Below, piece after piece: positions 31,627 through 40,066 of a stretch of DNA of 64,000 bases (within the stretch, counting starts at the first letter, position 1; the number at the start of each line of letters is the position of its first letter). Under the pieces are notes generated by a model. The model saw only the letters and a list, made by a program, of their open reading frames with translations. It did not search any database and was not told the origin of the DNA. The DNA lies in NCBI GenBank assembly GCA_046349595.1, contig JAXMCA010000002.1:1-64000 (forward strand), in the 5' to 3' direction. Source of the DNA: JACRLW01 sp046349595 (lineage in GTDB: Bacteria > Planctomycetota > UBA1135 > UBA2386). Both the position numbers and the translations under genes were made by a program.

Positions 31627-31832
31627 ACCGCCTGGTTGAACTGGCTCCACGAGACCTTCGATTCGATCAGCCGCACCTGGAAGGCACGGATCTCACTCGT
31701 CCCGAGCTGGCCCGGCGGCTTGCCGAACTCGCGCGCAAAGCGCGCCACCATCGCCACGTAGCACTCCACCGTCCGCGGGGAGTAGTTGCGAATGCGCAGG
31801 TCCTCCGCCATCCGCTCGCGCAACAGCGTCAT
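31619..31832 (-). pseudogene. Tyrosine recombinase, N-terminal part
   Basis: From ATG 31832 this gives 71 residues of a SAM-like core-binding domain (LRERMAEDLRIRNYSPRTVECYV, then FAREFGKPPGQLGTSEIRAF). The frame runs into the IS66 right end at SQFNQAVCA. It is the missing N-terminus of the recombinase at 28558-29191; phase is conserved across the insertion. Confidence 0.85.
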
Positions 31833-32359
31833 CGTCTTCCTCGTCGTCAGGGACTTCCCTCCACTGCCGCCGACGAGGAGCGTCCACCGAGCGAACCATG
31901 GACGCGCGGGTGTTTCAGCGGATCGACGAAACTCGCATCGGCTCGACCGGCACGATCTGCCGGGAGCGGGCTACCGCGCAGCGGTTTCGTTCAACTTGGA
32001 ATTAGACTGTTCTCGATAACACCACGACCCGAGCCCTTCCCGTCAGCCTAACGCGGTCGCGACCTGCGCGCCGAAGGCGTTGGATCGCTTGTGGCAGGCC
32101 GAAGGGCGCGGGAGGTCCTGTTCGAGGGCGGCATCTTGGACAGGTCTGTCGAAGTCGGGGAAGTGCCGGCGCGGGTCCTCAGGGGAGAGCGGCGGTCGCG
32201 GCAACTTGGCGATCGTCCTTGCGATGCCTGGCACGGCGTCGGGAGCGCCGCCCACCAGGGCGGTGGGTCCCTCGGTGCAGACGCAGACCGCCGTCACGGT
32301 CGAATGCGGTCGGTGCGGGGAGAGCGCGCCGGATCGACGCTCCCGGCCGCAGATCGCGC
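31833..32359. other. Gene-free flank of the mobile island
   Basis: No convincing gene in 527 bp. 31833-32045 should contain the upstream end of the IS91-type element and the recombinase promoter. A minus-strand open stretch (about 32043-32280) reads PRPPLSPEDPRRHFPDFDRP and could be a decayed coding remnant, but it has no start and no recognisable domain. Confidence 0.4.
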
Positions 32360-33721
32360 TCACGCGCGCTCTGCCGCGCCCTGCACCGCGCGCAGGTCCG
32401 CGACCGTCTTGGGGCAGGCCGCGGTCAGCACCCGATGGCCCTGCCTGGTCACGAGCACATCGTCCTCGATGCGCACGCCGATGCCGCGCAGCGCGGCCGG
32501 GACCGCTTTGTCGTGCGGGTCGAAGTAGAGCCCCGGCTCGACGGTGAGCACCATGCCCGGCTCGAAGGCGCGGGCTCTGGCCTTCAGGTCCTGGTAGCGG
32601 CCGCAGTCGTGGACGTCGAGGCCGAGCCAGTGGCTGGTGCCGTGCATGTAGAAGGGTTTGAAGGCTTCCTTGGCGAAGAGCTTCTTGGGGTCGCCGCGGA
32701 GGACCTTCAATGCGACCAGCGATTTGGTGAGTTCGCGTTGGGCGATGAGGTGTGGGCGGTCGGCGGCGACTTTGGGGCGGATGGCGCGGATGGCGGCGAG
32801 CTGGGCGCGGAGGACGGCCTGGTAGACGGCGCGCTGGGCGGGTGTGAAGTCGCCGTCGACGGGGAAGGTGCGGGTGATGTCGGCGGTGTAGGCGTCGACC
32901 TCGCAGCCGGCGTCGATCAGCACCAGCTCGTTGCGGTGCACGCGGCGGGCGTTCTCGTGGTAGTGCAGGATGCAGGCATTGGCGCCGCCGGCGACGATCG
33001 AGTCGTAGCCATTGCGTTCGCTGCCCGCGCGGCGGAACTCCTGCTCGAGCACGCTCTGCAGCTCGAACTCGGTCACGCCGGCGTGCGAGGCGCGCATCGC
33101 CGCGACGTGGCCGGCCGCGGAGATGTCGGCCGCGCGCTGCATGGCCGCGATCTCGAGCGGGTCCTTGAAGAGGCGCAGCTCGGCGAGATCGGGGGACGGA
33201 TCCTGGAGGATCGGATGCGCCGGCAGGTTGGCGCGCGAACGGGCGCGCTCGCGCGACAGGGCGCCGAAGGTGGCGAAGAGACGGCGGTCGAAGTCGGCGT
33301 CGCGGCCGAGGCGCACGAAGACGCGGGCATGCGGACGCAGCAGCTCGGCAATGCGGGTCCAGAACTCGCCGATCGGAACGGCCTCGTCGACGCCGTAATG
33401 GGCGACGGCGCCCTCGACCCCGTGGCGCCGTCCGTCCCAGATCTCGCGCTCCTTGTCGCGCGGGCGCACGAACAGCACGGTGCGCACGCGCCTGCCCTCG
33501 CGCCACGCGCAGAGCGTGGACTCGGGCTCGGTGAAGCCGGTGAGCCAGTACAGGTCGCTGCCGGCGCGGAAGGTGTGGAGCACGTCGCCGTTGCGCAGCA
33601 TCTCGCGCGCGGTCGGCACGATCAGCAGACCGTCGCCGAGGCGATCGAGGAGGGCGCGACGACGCTGCGCGCAGCGCGCGATCAGCTTCGGCAGTTCGGT
33701 GGTGAGCAGACGTCCGGCCAT
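32360..33721 (-). CDS. pepP: Xaa-Pro aminopeptidase (aminopeptidase P)
   Basis: A 453-aa M24 metallopeptidase of the pita-bread fold that removes an N-terminal residue before proline. After an N-terminal creatinase-like domain, the metal ligands appear in order: two Asp in LIDAGCEVDAYTADITRTF, His in HGTSHWLGLDVHD, Glu in VLTVEPGLYF and Glu in GVRIEDDVLV. Size fits E. coli PepP. It begins 8 bp after the metF stop, so the two are co-transcribed. Cytoplasmic, with no signal peptide. Confidence 0.93.
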   Translation of the reverse strand: MAGRLLTTELPKLIARCAQRRRALLDRLGDGLLIVPTAREMLRNGDVLHTFRAGSDLYWLTGFTEPESTLCAWREGRRVRTVLFVRPRDKEREIWDGRRHGVEGAVAHYGVDEAVPIGEFWTRIAELLRPHARVFVRLGRDADFDRRLFATFGALSRERARSRANLPAHPILQDPSPDLAELRLFKDPLEIAAMQRAADISAAGHVAAMRASHAGVTEFELQSVLEQEFRRAGSERNGYDSIVAGGANACILHYHENARRVHRNELVLIDAGCEVDAYTADITRTFPVDGDFTPAQRAVYQAVLRAQLAAIRAIRPKVAADRPHLIAQRELTKSLVALKVLRGDPKKLFAKEAFKPFYMHGTSHWLGLDVHDCGRYQDLKARARAFEPGMVLTVEPGLYFDPHDKAVPAALRGIGVRIEDDVLVTRQGHRVLTAACPKTVADLRAVQGAAERA

Positions 33722-33729
33722 GCGTGTCC

Positions 33730-34599
33730 TCAGAGCCCGAGTGCCGCGTGCACGGCGAGCGTCGCCGACGATTTGTTGAGCGTGTAGAAGTGCAGACCCG
33801 GCGCGCCGAGGTCGAGGAGGTCGTTGCACTGCTGCACGGTCCAGGTCACGCCGGTGGCGACCACCGCGCTGGCGTCGTCCTTCACGATCTCGAGGCGCCG
33901 ATACAGCTCCTGCGGGATGCGCGCGCCGCACATCGAGGTGAAGCGGTGCACCTGCGCCACATTGGTCACCGGCATCAGCCCCGGCACGATCGGGATGGTG
34001 ATGCCCGCGCCGCGCGCGCGGCGCACGAAGGCGAAGTAGTCGTCGTTGTCGAAGAACAGCTGCGTGATCAGGAAGTCGACGCCGCAGGCGACCTTCTTGA
34101 CGAGGTTCTGCAGATCGACCGCGAGGTCCTGCGCCTCGACGTGCTTCTCGGGATAGCACGCGGCACCCACGCAGAGCGGGAAGCCTTCGTCGCGGATGAA
34201 CTGCACCAGCTCGCTGGCGTGCGCGAAGCCGCCCTCGACGGCCTGGAACGCGGTCTGCCCCTGCGGCGGATCGCCGCGCAGGGCGAGCACGTTCTCGACG
34301 CCGCCGTCGACCAGGCGCTGCAGCACCTCGCGGATCTGCGCGCGCGTGCTGCCCACGCAGGTCAGGTGCGCCATGGCCTCGATGCCCAGATCGCGCTTCA
34401 CGCGTGTGACCAGGTCGAGCGTGCGGTCGCGCGTGCTGCCGCCGGCGCCGTAGGTGACCGAGACGTAGGACGGCCGGCAGGAGTGCAGCGCATCGACCGT
34501 GCGGTAGAGCGCCTCGACTCCCTCGTCGGTCTTCGGTGGGAAGAACTCGAAGGAGACGACCGGCGCGCCGTCCTGGCCGAACATGTCGGCGATTCGCAT
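33730..34599 (-). CDS. metF: Methylenetetrahydrofolate reductase
   Basis: A 289-aa FAD-dependent TIM barrel that reduces 5,10-methylene-THF to 5-methyl-THF for methionine synthesis. Conserved parts: SFEFFPPKTDEG at the N-terminus with the catalytic Glu, YVSVTYGAGGSTRD, AHLTCVG, NVLALRGDPP, and LITQLFFDND with the FAD/substrate contacts. Length equals the bacterial MetF. The ATG is preceded at 8 nt by TAAGGT, a likely -10 box, so the transcript may be leaderless. A 5-formyl-THF cyclo-ligase gene is also in the window, 18 kb away. Confidence 0.95.
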   Translation of the reverse strand: MRIADMFGQDGAPVVSFEFFPPKTDEGVEALYRTVDALHSCRPSYVSVTYGAGGSTRDRTLDLVTRVKRDLGIEAMAHLTCVGSTRAQIREVLQRLVDGGVENVLALRGDPPQGQTAFQAVEGGFAHASELVQFIRDEGFPLCVGAACYPEKHVEAQDLAVDLQNLVKKVACGVDFLITQLFFDNDDYFAFVRRARGAGITIPIVPGLMPVTNVAQVHRFTSMCGARIPQELYRRLEIVKDDASAVVATGVTWTVQQCNDLLDLGAPGLHFYTLNKSSATLAVHAALGL

Positions 34600-34607
34600 G
34601 GGCGCGC

Positions 34608-34613
34608 ACCTTA
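34608..34613 (-). promoter_or_regulatory. -10 box of metF-pepP
   Basis: TAAGGT on the minus strand, 8 nt before the metF ATG, in the short gap after the acetyltransferase gene. Part of a set of closely spaced -10 boxes in this window. Confidence 0.4.
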
Positions 34614-34639
34614 GCGGCGGGCTGCGACGGTTTCGCCCG

Positions 34640-35143
34640 TCACGCGCGCCCGGCCACGCGACCGATCGCAGCGTGACCCTCGACCTGACACACGCGCCAG
34701 TCGGGACGCACGCGGGCGCCGAGCCGCTCGTAGAAGCGGATCGCGCCGGCGTTCCAGTCGAGCACGCACCACTGCAGACGCGCACAGCCGCGTTCGAAGG
34801 CCACGTTCGCGACCGCGCGCAGCAGCGCCTCGCCGATGCCGCGCCCGCGCTGCGCCGGCTCGACGAAGAGGTCCTCGAGGTGCAGGCAACGCTCGGCCTT
34901 GAAGGTCGAGTAGACCGGGAAGAACAGGGCGAAGCCGAGCGCGGTGCCGTCGAGTTCGGCGATCAGCACGTCGCAGGCGGCCTGCGGCGGCGTCATGTGG
35001 CGCGTGAGCCGCTCGACCGCGCCGGCGACCTCGACCTCGTGCTCGAGCTGCTCGAAGCGCGCGAGCGCCTGGATGAAGCGGAACACGGTCGGGGCGTCGT
35101 CGGCTGTCGCCTCACGGATGCGGACGCGGTCGGGCGGTTGCAC
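34640..35143 (-). CDS. GNAT acetyltransferase, diamine/SSAT-like
   Basis: A 167-aa GNAT enzyme. It starts IREATADDAPTVFRFIQALARFE, has the acetyl-CoA loop QRGRGIGEALL after LEDLFVEP, and ends with the DWNAGAIRFYERLGA helix. The layout matches spermidine/diamine N-acetyltransferases and related amino-group acetylases, so a polyamine or small amine is a reasonable but unproven substrate. The start is GTG, with TATGGT only 7 nt upstream. It precedes metF-pepP on the same strand but metF probably has its own promoter. Confidence 0.88.
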   Translation of the reverse strand: MQPPDRVRIREATADDAPTVFRFIQALARFEQLEHEVEVAGAVERLTRHMTPPQAACDVLIAELDGTALGFALFFPVYSTFKAERCLHLEDLFVEPAQRGRGIGEALLRAVANVAFERGCARLQWCVLDWNAGAIRFYERLGARVRPDWRVCQVEGHAAIGRVAGRA

Positions 35144-35150
35144 GCCTCAG

Positions 35151-35156
35151 ACCATA
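35151..35156 (-). promoter_or_regulatory. -10 box of the GNAT gene
   Basis: TATGGT on the minus strand, 7 nt before the GTG start, giving an essentially leaderless mRNA if used. Confidence 0.4.
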
Positions 35157-35186
35157 GCCGCGGACACCGTCCGCTCCGCCACCCGA

Positions 35187-36992
35187 TCAGATCGGTCCGA
35201 GCGCGCCGAGAAGCGGCTCGAGTTCCGACTCGAACGCGCGCCAGCCACCGATCGAGCTGCGGAACAAGGGCTGGTGCACCTGCAATGCGCTCGCCGTCCG
35301 GACCGGTCGCTCGCACTCGTGGAAGCGCACGCACCGCTCGTCGAAGCCGAGCCCGACGAAGCCGAGGATCGTCCGCACCCCGGCCTCGAAGCGGTCGAGG
35401 AGACGCTCGTAGCAGACGTCGAGGATGCGATCGGGCCCCAGCACGCTGCGCCAGTGCGACATCAGGCGGCGGTAGAGGTGGTAGTACGCGCCGAGCTCGC
35501 GCTGGTCGTAGGCGAAGGGCACCTCGCCGGCGAAGTCGTGGCGGAGGATCGAAGCGCAGTTGTCGCGCGGGTCGCGGAAGCAGTGCACGACCTTGGCGGA
35601 CGGGAACATCGATGCGATCGCACCGAGGTGGATGAAGTTCAGAGGGAGCTTGTCGACGACGAGAGAGGAGCCCTCGGGAGCCGCGTCACGCAATGTGTCC
35701 AGGTACTCGTTGGCCGCGTCGCGAAGGAGGTCGTCGGTCGCCGGTGCCGAGGCGACTCCGTCCTCAACACCCAATGAAGGATGCGCCTTCACGAGCTCGG
35801 GGATCTTCGACAGCTCGCCGGCTCCGTGGACCTCGGGATGACTCGCGAGGATCTGCTCGACCAGCGACGTCCCCGAGCGCGGCATGCCGATCACGAAGAT
35901 CGGGCAGGGCGAAGGTTCCAGGACGCCGCGTGTCCGGGAGAAGGCCGCACGATCGAACTTGCGGCGCAGGGCGTCGAACTCGCGTCGGGCGTCGTCGATG
36001 GACCAGTCGAGCTGCTTCCGCTTCAGCGCGTTCGCACGACTGAGCGCCACGAAGGACTCGCGCGCGTTGCCGAGATCGGCGTGAGCCTTCGCCAGCGCGA
36101 ACTGCAGCTCGGACTCGCCGATGCGCGCCTTCGACGGCTCGCGGAGGCTGCGCTGGATCCACCTCAGGTGCGGATCCTCTGCCGTCGACACCTTGCGGGT
36201 CTTGCAGATCATCACGTGCGACTCGGGATGATCCGGATCGCGGACCAGCGCCGCCTCGTAGGCACGCACGGCTTCGTCGACACGACCGAGTTCGCGCAGC
36301 GTCTGGCCGAGATTGAAGTGCGGGAGTGCGACCTTGGGCTCGAGACGAATCGCCTCGCCGAAGCACGCCATCGCACGCTCCGACGCACCGCGGACGCGCG
36401 CGATGTTCCCCGCCGTGTTCCACAACTCCGCCATGCCGGGTGCGATCGCGAGTGCGGCGTCGATCGCCTCGGCGGCCTGAGCATTGCGACCTCGACCGAG
36501 GAGCAGGAGCGCGAGCCGATGCCAGGCGTGGATCGAACCGACATCCAACGCGGCCGCCTCGCGGTACGCCGACTCCGCCGACGCGACGTCGCCGCACCTC
36601 TCTGCGGCGACTCCGAGCTTCAGGTGCGCACGGGCGAGGCGCGGCTCGAGTCCGACCGCGGCAGCAAAAGAAACCCGTGCTGCGGGGAAGTCCAGCCGCG
36701 CGAGGAGTGCCTGACCCTCGGTGAGACGGTACTCCACGTGCGCCGGATCGAGTTGCACGGCGCGCCGTGCACTGGCCACGGATTCGTCGATTCGACGCTG
36801 CGCGAGACGCAGGAGCGCGACCGCATCGTGAGCATCGGCGCACTGCGGATCGTGACGCAACGCGGTGCGCAGGTCGCGATCCGCGGCATCGAGACGCCCC
36901 TCACGCAGCGCATTCCGCGCAGATCGCGCGAGACCACGCGCCGCACCCGCGGAATCCTTCGGCCGACCGCCGAAGAAGTCGCCGAGGCTCAT
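35187..36992 (-). CDS. TPR-repeat sulfotransferase
   Basis: A 601-aa protein. After a Gly/Ala-rich start, residues about 25-330 form about eight TPR repeats. Residues about 360-595 are a PAPS-dependent sulfotransferase: 5'-phosphosulfate loop FVIGMPRSGTSLVEQIL near 365, and the 3'-phosphate-binding CFRDPRDNCASI near 478. It would transfer sulfate from PAPS to a protein, glycan or other acceptor presented by the TPRs. It is preceded by a good GGAGG site, which fixes the start at MSLGDFF. The C-terminus ends the family typically, with the LYRRLMSHWRSVLG helix. Confidence 0.88.
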   Translation of the reverse strand: MSLGDFFGGRPKDSAGAARGLARSARNALREGRLDAADRDLRTALRHDPQCADAHDAVALLRLAQRRIDESVASARRAVQLDPAHVEYRLTEGQALLARLDFPAARVSFAAAVGLEPRLARAHLKLGVAAERCGDVASAESAYREAAALDVGSIHAWHRLALLLLGRGRNAQAAEAIDAALAIAPGMAELWNTAGNIARVRGASERAMACFGEAIRLEPKVALPHFNLGQTLRELGRVDEAVRAYEAALVRDPDHPESHVMICKTRKVSTAEDPHLRWIQRSLREPSKARIGESELQFALAKAHADLGNARESFVALSRANALKRKQLDWSIDDARREFDALRRKFDRAAFSRTRGVLEPSPCPIFVIGMPRSGTSLVEQILASHPEVHGAGELSKIPELVKAHPSLGVEDGVASAPATDDLLRDAANEYLDTLRDAAPEGSSLVVDKLPLNFIHLGAIASMFPSAKVVHCFRDPRDNCASILRHDFAGEVPFAYDQRELGAYYHLYRRLMSHWRSVLGPDRILDVCYERLLDRFEAGVRTILGFVGLGFDERCVRFHECERPVRTASALQVHQPLFRSSIGGWRAFESELEPLLGALGPI

Positions 36993-37202
36993 GTTCGCCT
37001 CCGTGGCTGGAGACGAGGTGGGCGCGCGGCGTGGCACGCGTCGATGAAAGGTGCTGTGGCGCGCCGTCCTCCGGTCGCGCGCTCGGTGGGTTCCGCCATC
37101 TCGTCGGCTTCGCTCCGGAGCGAGGGCGGGGCAGGGTGCGCGCACTACCCGTTCGTCGGGGGCGGTTACCCCAGCCCACACGAATGGGACAACCAGCGCG
37201 CA

Positions 37203-38948
37203 CTACTTCTTCGCACCACGCTGCGTGCCGCGGTTGGCACGCAGCAGCACGCGCTGGGCATCGAGTGCGCGCGGCGCCTCGAGCAACTCCTCGGCGATGC
37301 GTTCGCACTCGTCGATGGTGTAGCGCTGCAGCACTTCGAACACGCCGGCGAGATTGACCGGCGCGATCGCGAAGTCGCGATAGCCCGCACCGAGGTAGAA
37401 GGGCAGGCGCTGCGGATCGGCGGCGTTCTCCCCGAACAGCACGATCGGCTTGTCCGCTTCGGCGGCCTCGCGCGCGAGGCGTGCGAGCAGCTCGAAGGTC
37501 GCGGGGTGCGGCATGCCGTAGTACTCGCGCACCGCAGCCGAGTCGCGGTCGGCGGCGACGAGGAGCGCCTGCAGGTCGTCGAGCCCGACGACCACGAAGT
37601 CGCTCTCGGGGAGGAAGGTGCGGCAGGTGAAGGCCGCGGCCGGGACCTCGAGGATCGGCGCGATCTGCAGCGTCTCCGCGCAGGGGATGCGGCGCTTGCG
37701 CAGCTCGTGACGCTCCTCGAGCACCGCGGCGCGCACGCGCTGCAGGTCGCTGAGGCCGGTCACGAAGGGCACCAGCACGGCGGCGTTCTGGGTGTCGGCC
37801 GCGGCGCGCAGGATCGCGCGGAGCTGCAGGCGCAGCAGCGAACCCTGTTCGAGCAGCGCGCGGATGCCGCGGATGCCGAGTGCGGGATTGCGGCCGTCGC
37901 TCGACGGCAGGCCCGAGACACCCGAGCCGGGCGCGACGTCGAGCAGGCGCAGCCACGCGGGCTTTCCTGCGTCGTGCACGACCTCGCGGTAGTGGTGCAC
38001 CAGCGCGTCCTCGCTCGGCAGACGCTTCTCGACCAGGAACAGCAGCTCGGTGCGGTAGAGCCCGATGCCGTCCATGCCGTAGCTGCGCGCCATGCTGGCC
38101 TCGGCGAGATTGCCGCAGGCGGCGAGCAGGCGCACGGCGGTGCCGTCGCGCGTCTCGTGCTGCTGATCGGGTGCGGGCCGCGATGCCTGCGCCTCGCGCA
38201 ACCGCCGCGCGGCCTCCGCGAACTCGGCGCACAGACGCTCGTCGGGGTTGACGTGGATCTCGCCCGCGCCCGCATCGACGATCACGTTGGTGCCGTCGAC
38301 GAGCTTGCCGGGCAGATCACCGATGCCGGTGATGGTCGGGATCCCCATCGAGCGGGCGAGGATCGCCGCGTGGCTGTTCACGCTGCCTTCCTCGGTGACG
38401 ATGCCCTCGACCTGCGTGTTGTCGATCTTGAACAGGTCGTTGACCGAGAGGCGTCGCGTGGCGAGCACATAGCGCCCCTGCGGTTGCGGCGCCTGCGCGC
38501 GCGCGGCCTGCGGATCGAGGTTGCGGATCAGGCGCATCGCCACGTCGCGGAAGTCGCCGGCGCGCTGGCGCAGGTACTCGTTCTCCACGAGCTGGAAGAT
38601 GCGGTCGTAGTCGTCGGCGACCTTGCGGATCGCAGCGCGAACCGAGAAGCGCTCCTTCACCACCAGCTTCTCGATCTCGTCGACGAACATCGGGTCGCGC
38701 AGATAGGCGATGTGCACGTCGAAGATGCGCAGCTCGTTCTCGCCGAGCGTGCCGCCGTGGTGCTCCTTGAGCCCCTCGATCTGCTTCATGCTCAAGCTCA
38801 ACGCGGCGCGCAGGGCATTGAGCTCGACCTCGACCTGATCACCCGGGATGCGCGCGGGCGCCTCGCTCTCGCGTTCGTAGCCGACCAGCCGGACCGGGCC
38901 GAGCGCGATGCCGGCCGAGACCGCTTCCCCGGTGAAGACCTTCACCAC
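37203..38948 (-). CDS. ptsI: PTS enzyme I-like phosphoenolpyruvate-protein phosphotransferase
   Basis: A 581-aa enzyme I fold. The phosphorylated His lies in EEGSVNSHAAILARSMGIPT near residue 191, as in E. coli EI. PEP-site residues are partly present: Arg in GIGLYRTELLFL, Glu in APILEVPAAA, Asp in VVGLDDLQALL. However, the C-terminal Cys of the CGExAGD motif is Phe here (LFGENAAD), and the GGDK Lys is missing (DVAPGSG). So PEP-dependent phosphorylation may be weak or lost, and the protein may have a regulatory role. No HPr or EII gene is in the window. I place the start at GTG 38948. It is divergent from lpxA. Confidence 0.85.
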   Translation of the reverse strand: MVKVFTGEAVSAGIALGPVRLVGYERESEAPARIPGDQVEVELNALRAALSLSMKQIEGLKEHHGGTLGENELRIFDVHIAYLRDPMFVDEIEKLVVKERFSVRAAIRKVADDYDRIFQLVENEYLRQRAGDFRDVAMRLIRNLDPQAARAQAPQPQGRYVLATRRLSVNDLFKIDNTQVEGIVTEEGSVNSHAAILARSMGIPTITGIGDLPGKLVDGTNVIVDAGAGEIHVNPDERLCAEFAEAARRLREAQASRPAPDQQHETRDGTAVRLLAACGNLAEASMARSYGMDGIGLYRTELLFLVEKRLPSEDALVHHYREVVHDAGKPAWLRLLDVAPGSGVSGLPSSDGRNPALGIRGIRALLEQGSLLRLQLRAILRAAADTQNAAVLVPFVTGLSDLQRVRAAVLEERHELRKRRIPCAETLQIAPILEVPAAAFTCRTFLPESDFVVVGLDDLQALLVAADRDSAAVREYYGMPHPATFELLARLAREAAEADKPIVLFGENAADPQRLPFYLGAGYRDFAIAPVNLAGVFEVLQRYTIDECERIAEELLEAPRALDAQRVLLRANRGTQRGAKK

Positions 38949-39179
38949 GGCCGTCGACTCCCACCCCGGAACACCGGGGCCTTCGCGGAGGACGGGGCAC
39001 AGGGAGGGGTCGGGGAGACGGACACGCCGGGGATTCGAGCGCAAGCGCCGGACGGATCAACGGCAGGCCCGCGAAGCTCGACCGTTGCCGGGAGTCGAGC
39101 GCCGCCCCACAATCCGGCGCTCCCGCCCGATCCTTCCTCCGCGCCGCCACCCAGTCCACGAATCCGGAACCCACGATCC

Positions 39180-40052
39180 TTGCGAGCGCGCGTCCATCCC
39201 ACTGCCGTGATCGCGTCCGGCGCCGAACTCGGCGAGGACGTCGAGGTCGGTCCCTGGTGCAACCTCGGTGCCCGCGTCCGCATCGGGGACGGCTGCCGTC
39301 TCCACTCCCACGTGGTGATCGACGGCGACACCATCCTCGGCGCCCGCTGCGAGATCTTCCCCTTCGCCGTGCTCGGCGTGCGGCCTCAGGACAAGAAGCT
39401 GCGCATCAACGCCGAGGCCCTGCGGGCCGAGGGCTGGTACGACGAGTCCTGGGCCTGGTGCGGCAAGCTGCGCATCGGCAGCGACAACGAGATCCGGGAG
39501 AGCGTCACGATCCACGGCGGCACCCCCTACGGGCGGGGGTCGACCACGCTGGGTGACCGCAACATGTTCCTCGCCGGCTCCCACGTCGGGCACGACGCGG
39601 TGATCGGCAACGACTGCGTCTTCACCAACGGCGCGATGGCCGCCGGGCACTGCCACGTGGCCGACCGGGTGATCCTCGGCGGCATGGCCGGCATCCATCA
39701 GTTCACCCGGGTCGGCCGCAACGCCATGGTCGGCGGCGGCTCGATGTGCTCGCAGGACGTGCCCCCCTTCGCCCTGGTCCAGGGCGACCGGGCGCGGCTG
39801 ATCTCGACCAACAACATCGGACTCAAGCGCAGCGGCTTCTCCCCGGAGCAGGTCGGCATGCTGAAGCGGGTCTTCCGGCTGCTGTTCTGGCGCGAGGGGC
39901 GCATGGAAGACCGCATCGCGGAGGCGCGGGCTTTCGGTCGGGGGGACCCTCTGGCCGAAGAGATCCTCGCTTTCGTCGAGAGCACGGAGCGCGGCGTCTG
40001 CTCGCCGCGCGACCGGTCCTCCCCCGCCGACGACGGCGAGTCCCGTTCCTGA
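39180..40052 (+). CDS. lpxA: Acyl-ACP-UDP-N-acetylglucosamine O-acyltransferase
   Basis: A 290-aa left-handed beta-helix enzyme that puts the first 3-OH acyl chain on UDP-GlcNAc for lipid A. Hexapeptide repeats run from the HPTAVIASGAELGEDVEVGP start. The catalytic His lies in GSHVGHDAVIGNDC near residue 137 (E. coli His125), followed by AAGHCHVADRVILGGMAGIHQF and ISTNNIGLKRSGFS. The start is TTG 39180, needed to include the conserved HPTA; the frame is open far upstream but is not coding. The C-terminus is 20-30 residues longer than usual and polar. It suggests a lipid A-containing outer membrane. The next gene follows at 14 bp. Confidence 0.92.
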   Translation: MRARVHPTAVIASGAELGEDVEVGPWCNLGARVRIGDGCRLHSHVVIDGDTILGARCEIFPFAVLGVRPQDKKLRINAEALRAEGWYDESWAWCGKLRIGSDNEIRESVTIHGGTPYGRGSTTLGDRNMFLAGSHVGHDAVIGNDCVFTNGAMAAGHCHVADRVILGGMAGIHQFTRVGRNAMVGGGSMCSQDVPPFALVQGDRARLISTNNIGLKRSGFSPEQVGMLKRVFRLLFWREGRMEDRIAEARAFGRGDPLAEEILAFVESTERGVCSPRDRSSPADDGESRS

Positions 40053-40066
40053 TCGAGAGTCCGCCG

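Larger units (their letters stand above)
27388..31832 (-). mobile_element. IS91-type element with tyrosine recombinase, interrupted by IS66
   Basis: The unit consists of a tyrosine recombinase (31832 down to 28558, split) and an IS91 transposase (28551-27388), both on the minus strand and 6 bp apart. The true ends lie outside these genes and cannot be set; IS91 elements lack terminal inverted repeats and target duplications. The coordinates given cover only the genes. Confidence 0.65.

Noticed and set aside
38964..38979. CCCCGG-AACA-CCGGGG hairpin between enzyme I and lpxA genes
   Set aside because: Short and in a G+C-rich divergent region; hairpins of this size occur by chance often here, and it is in no sensible terminator position.
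35781..39179. A very long open frame leading into lpxA
   Set aside because: It lies antisense to the sulfotransferase and enzyme I genes and reads as low-complexity sequence until the HPTA start of LpxA. Only 39180 onward is coding.
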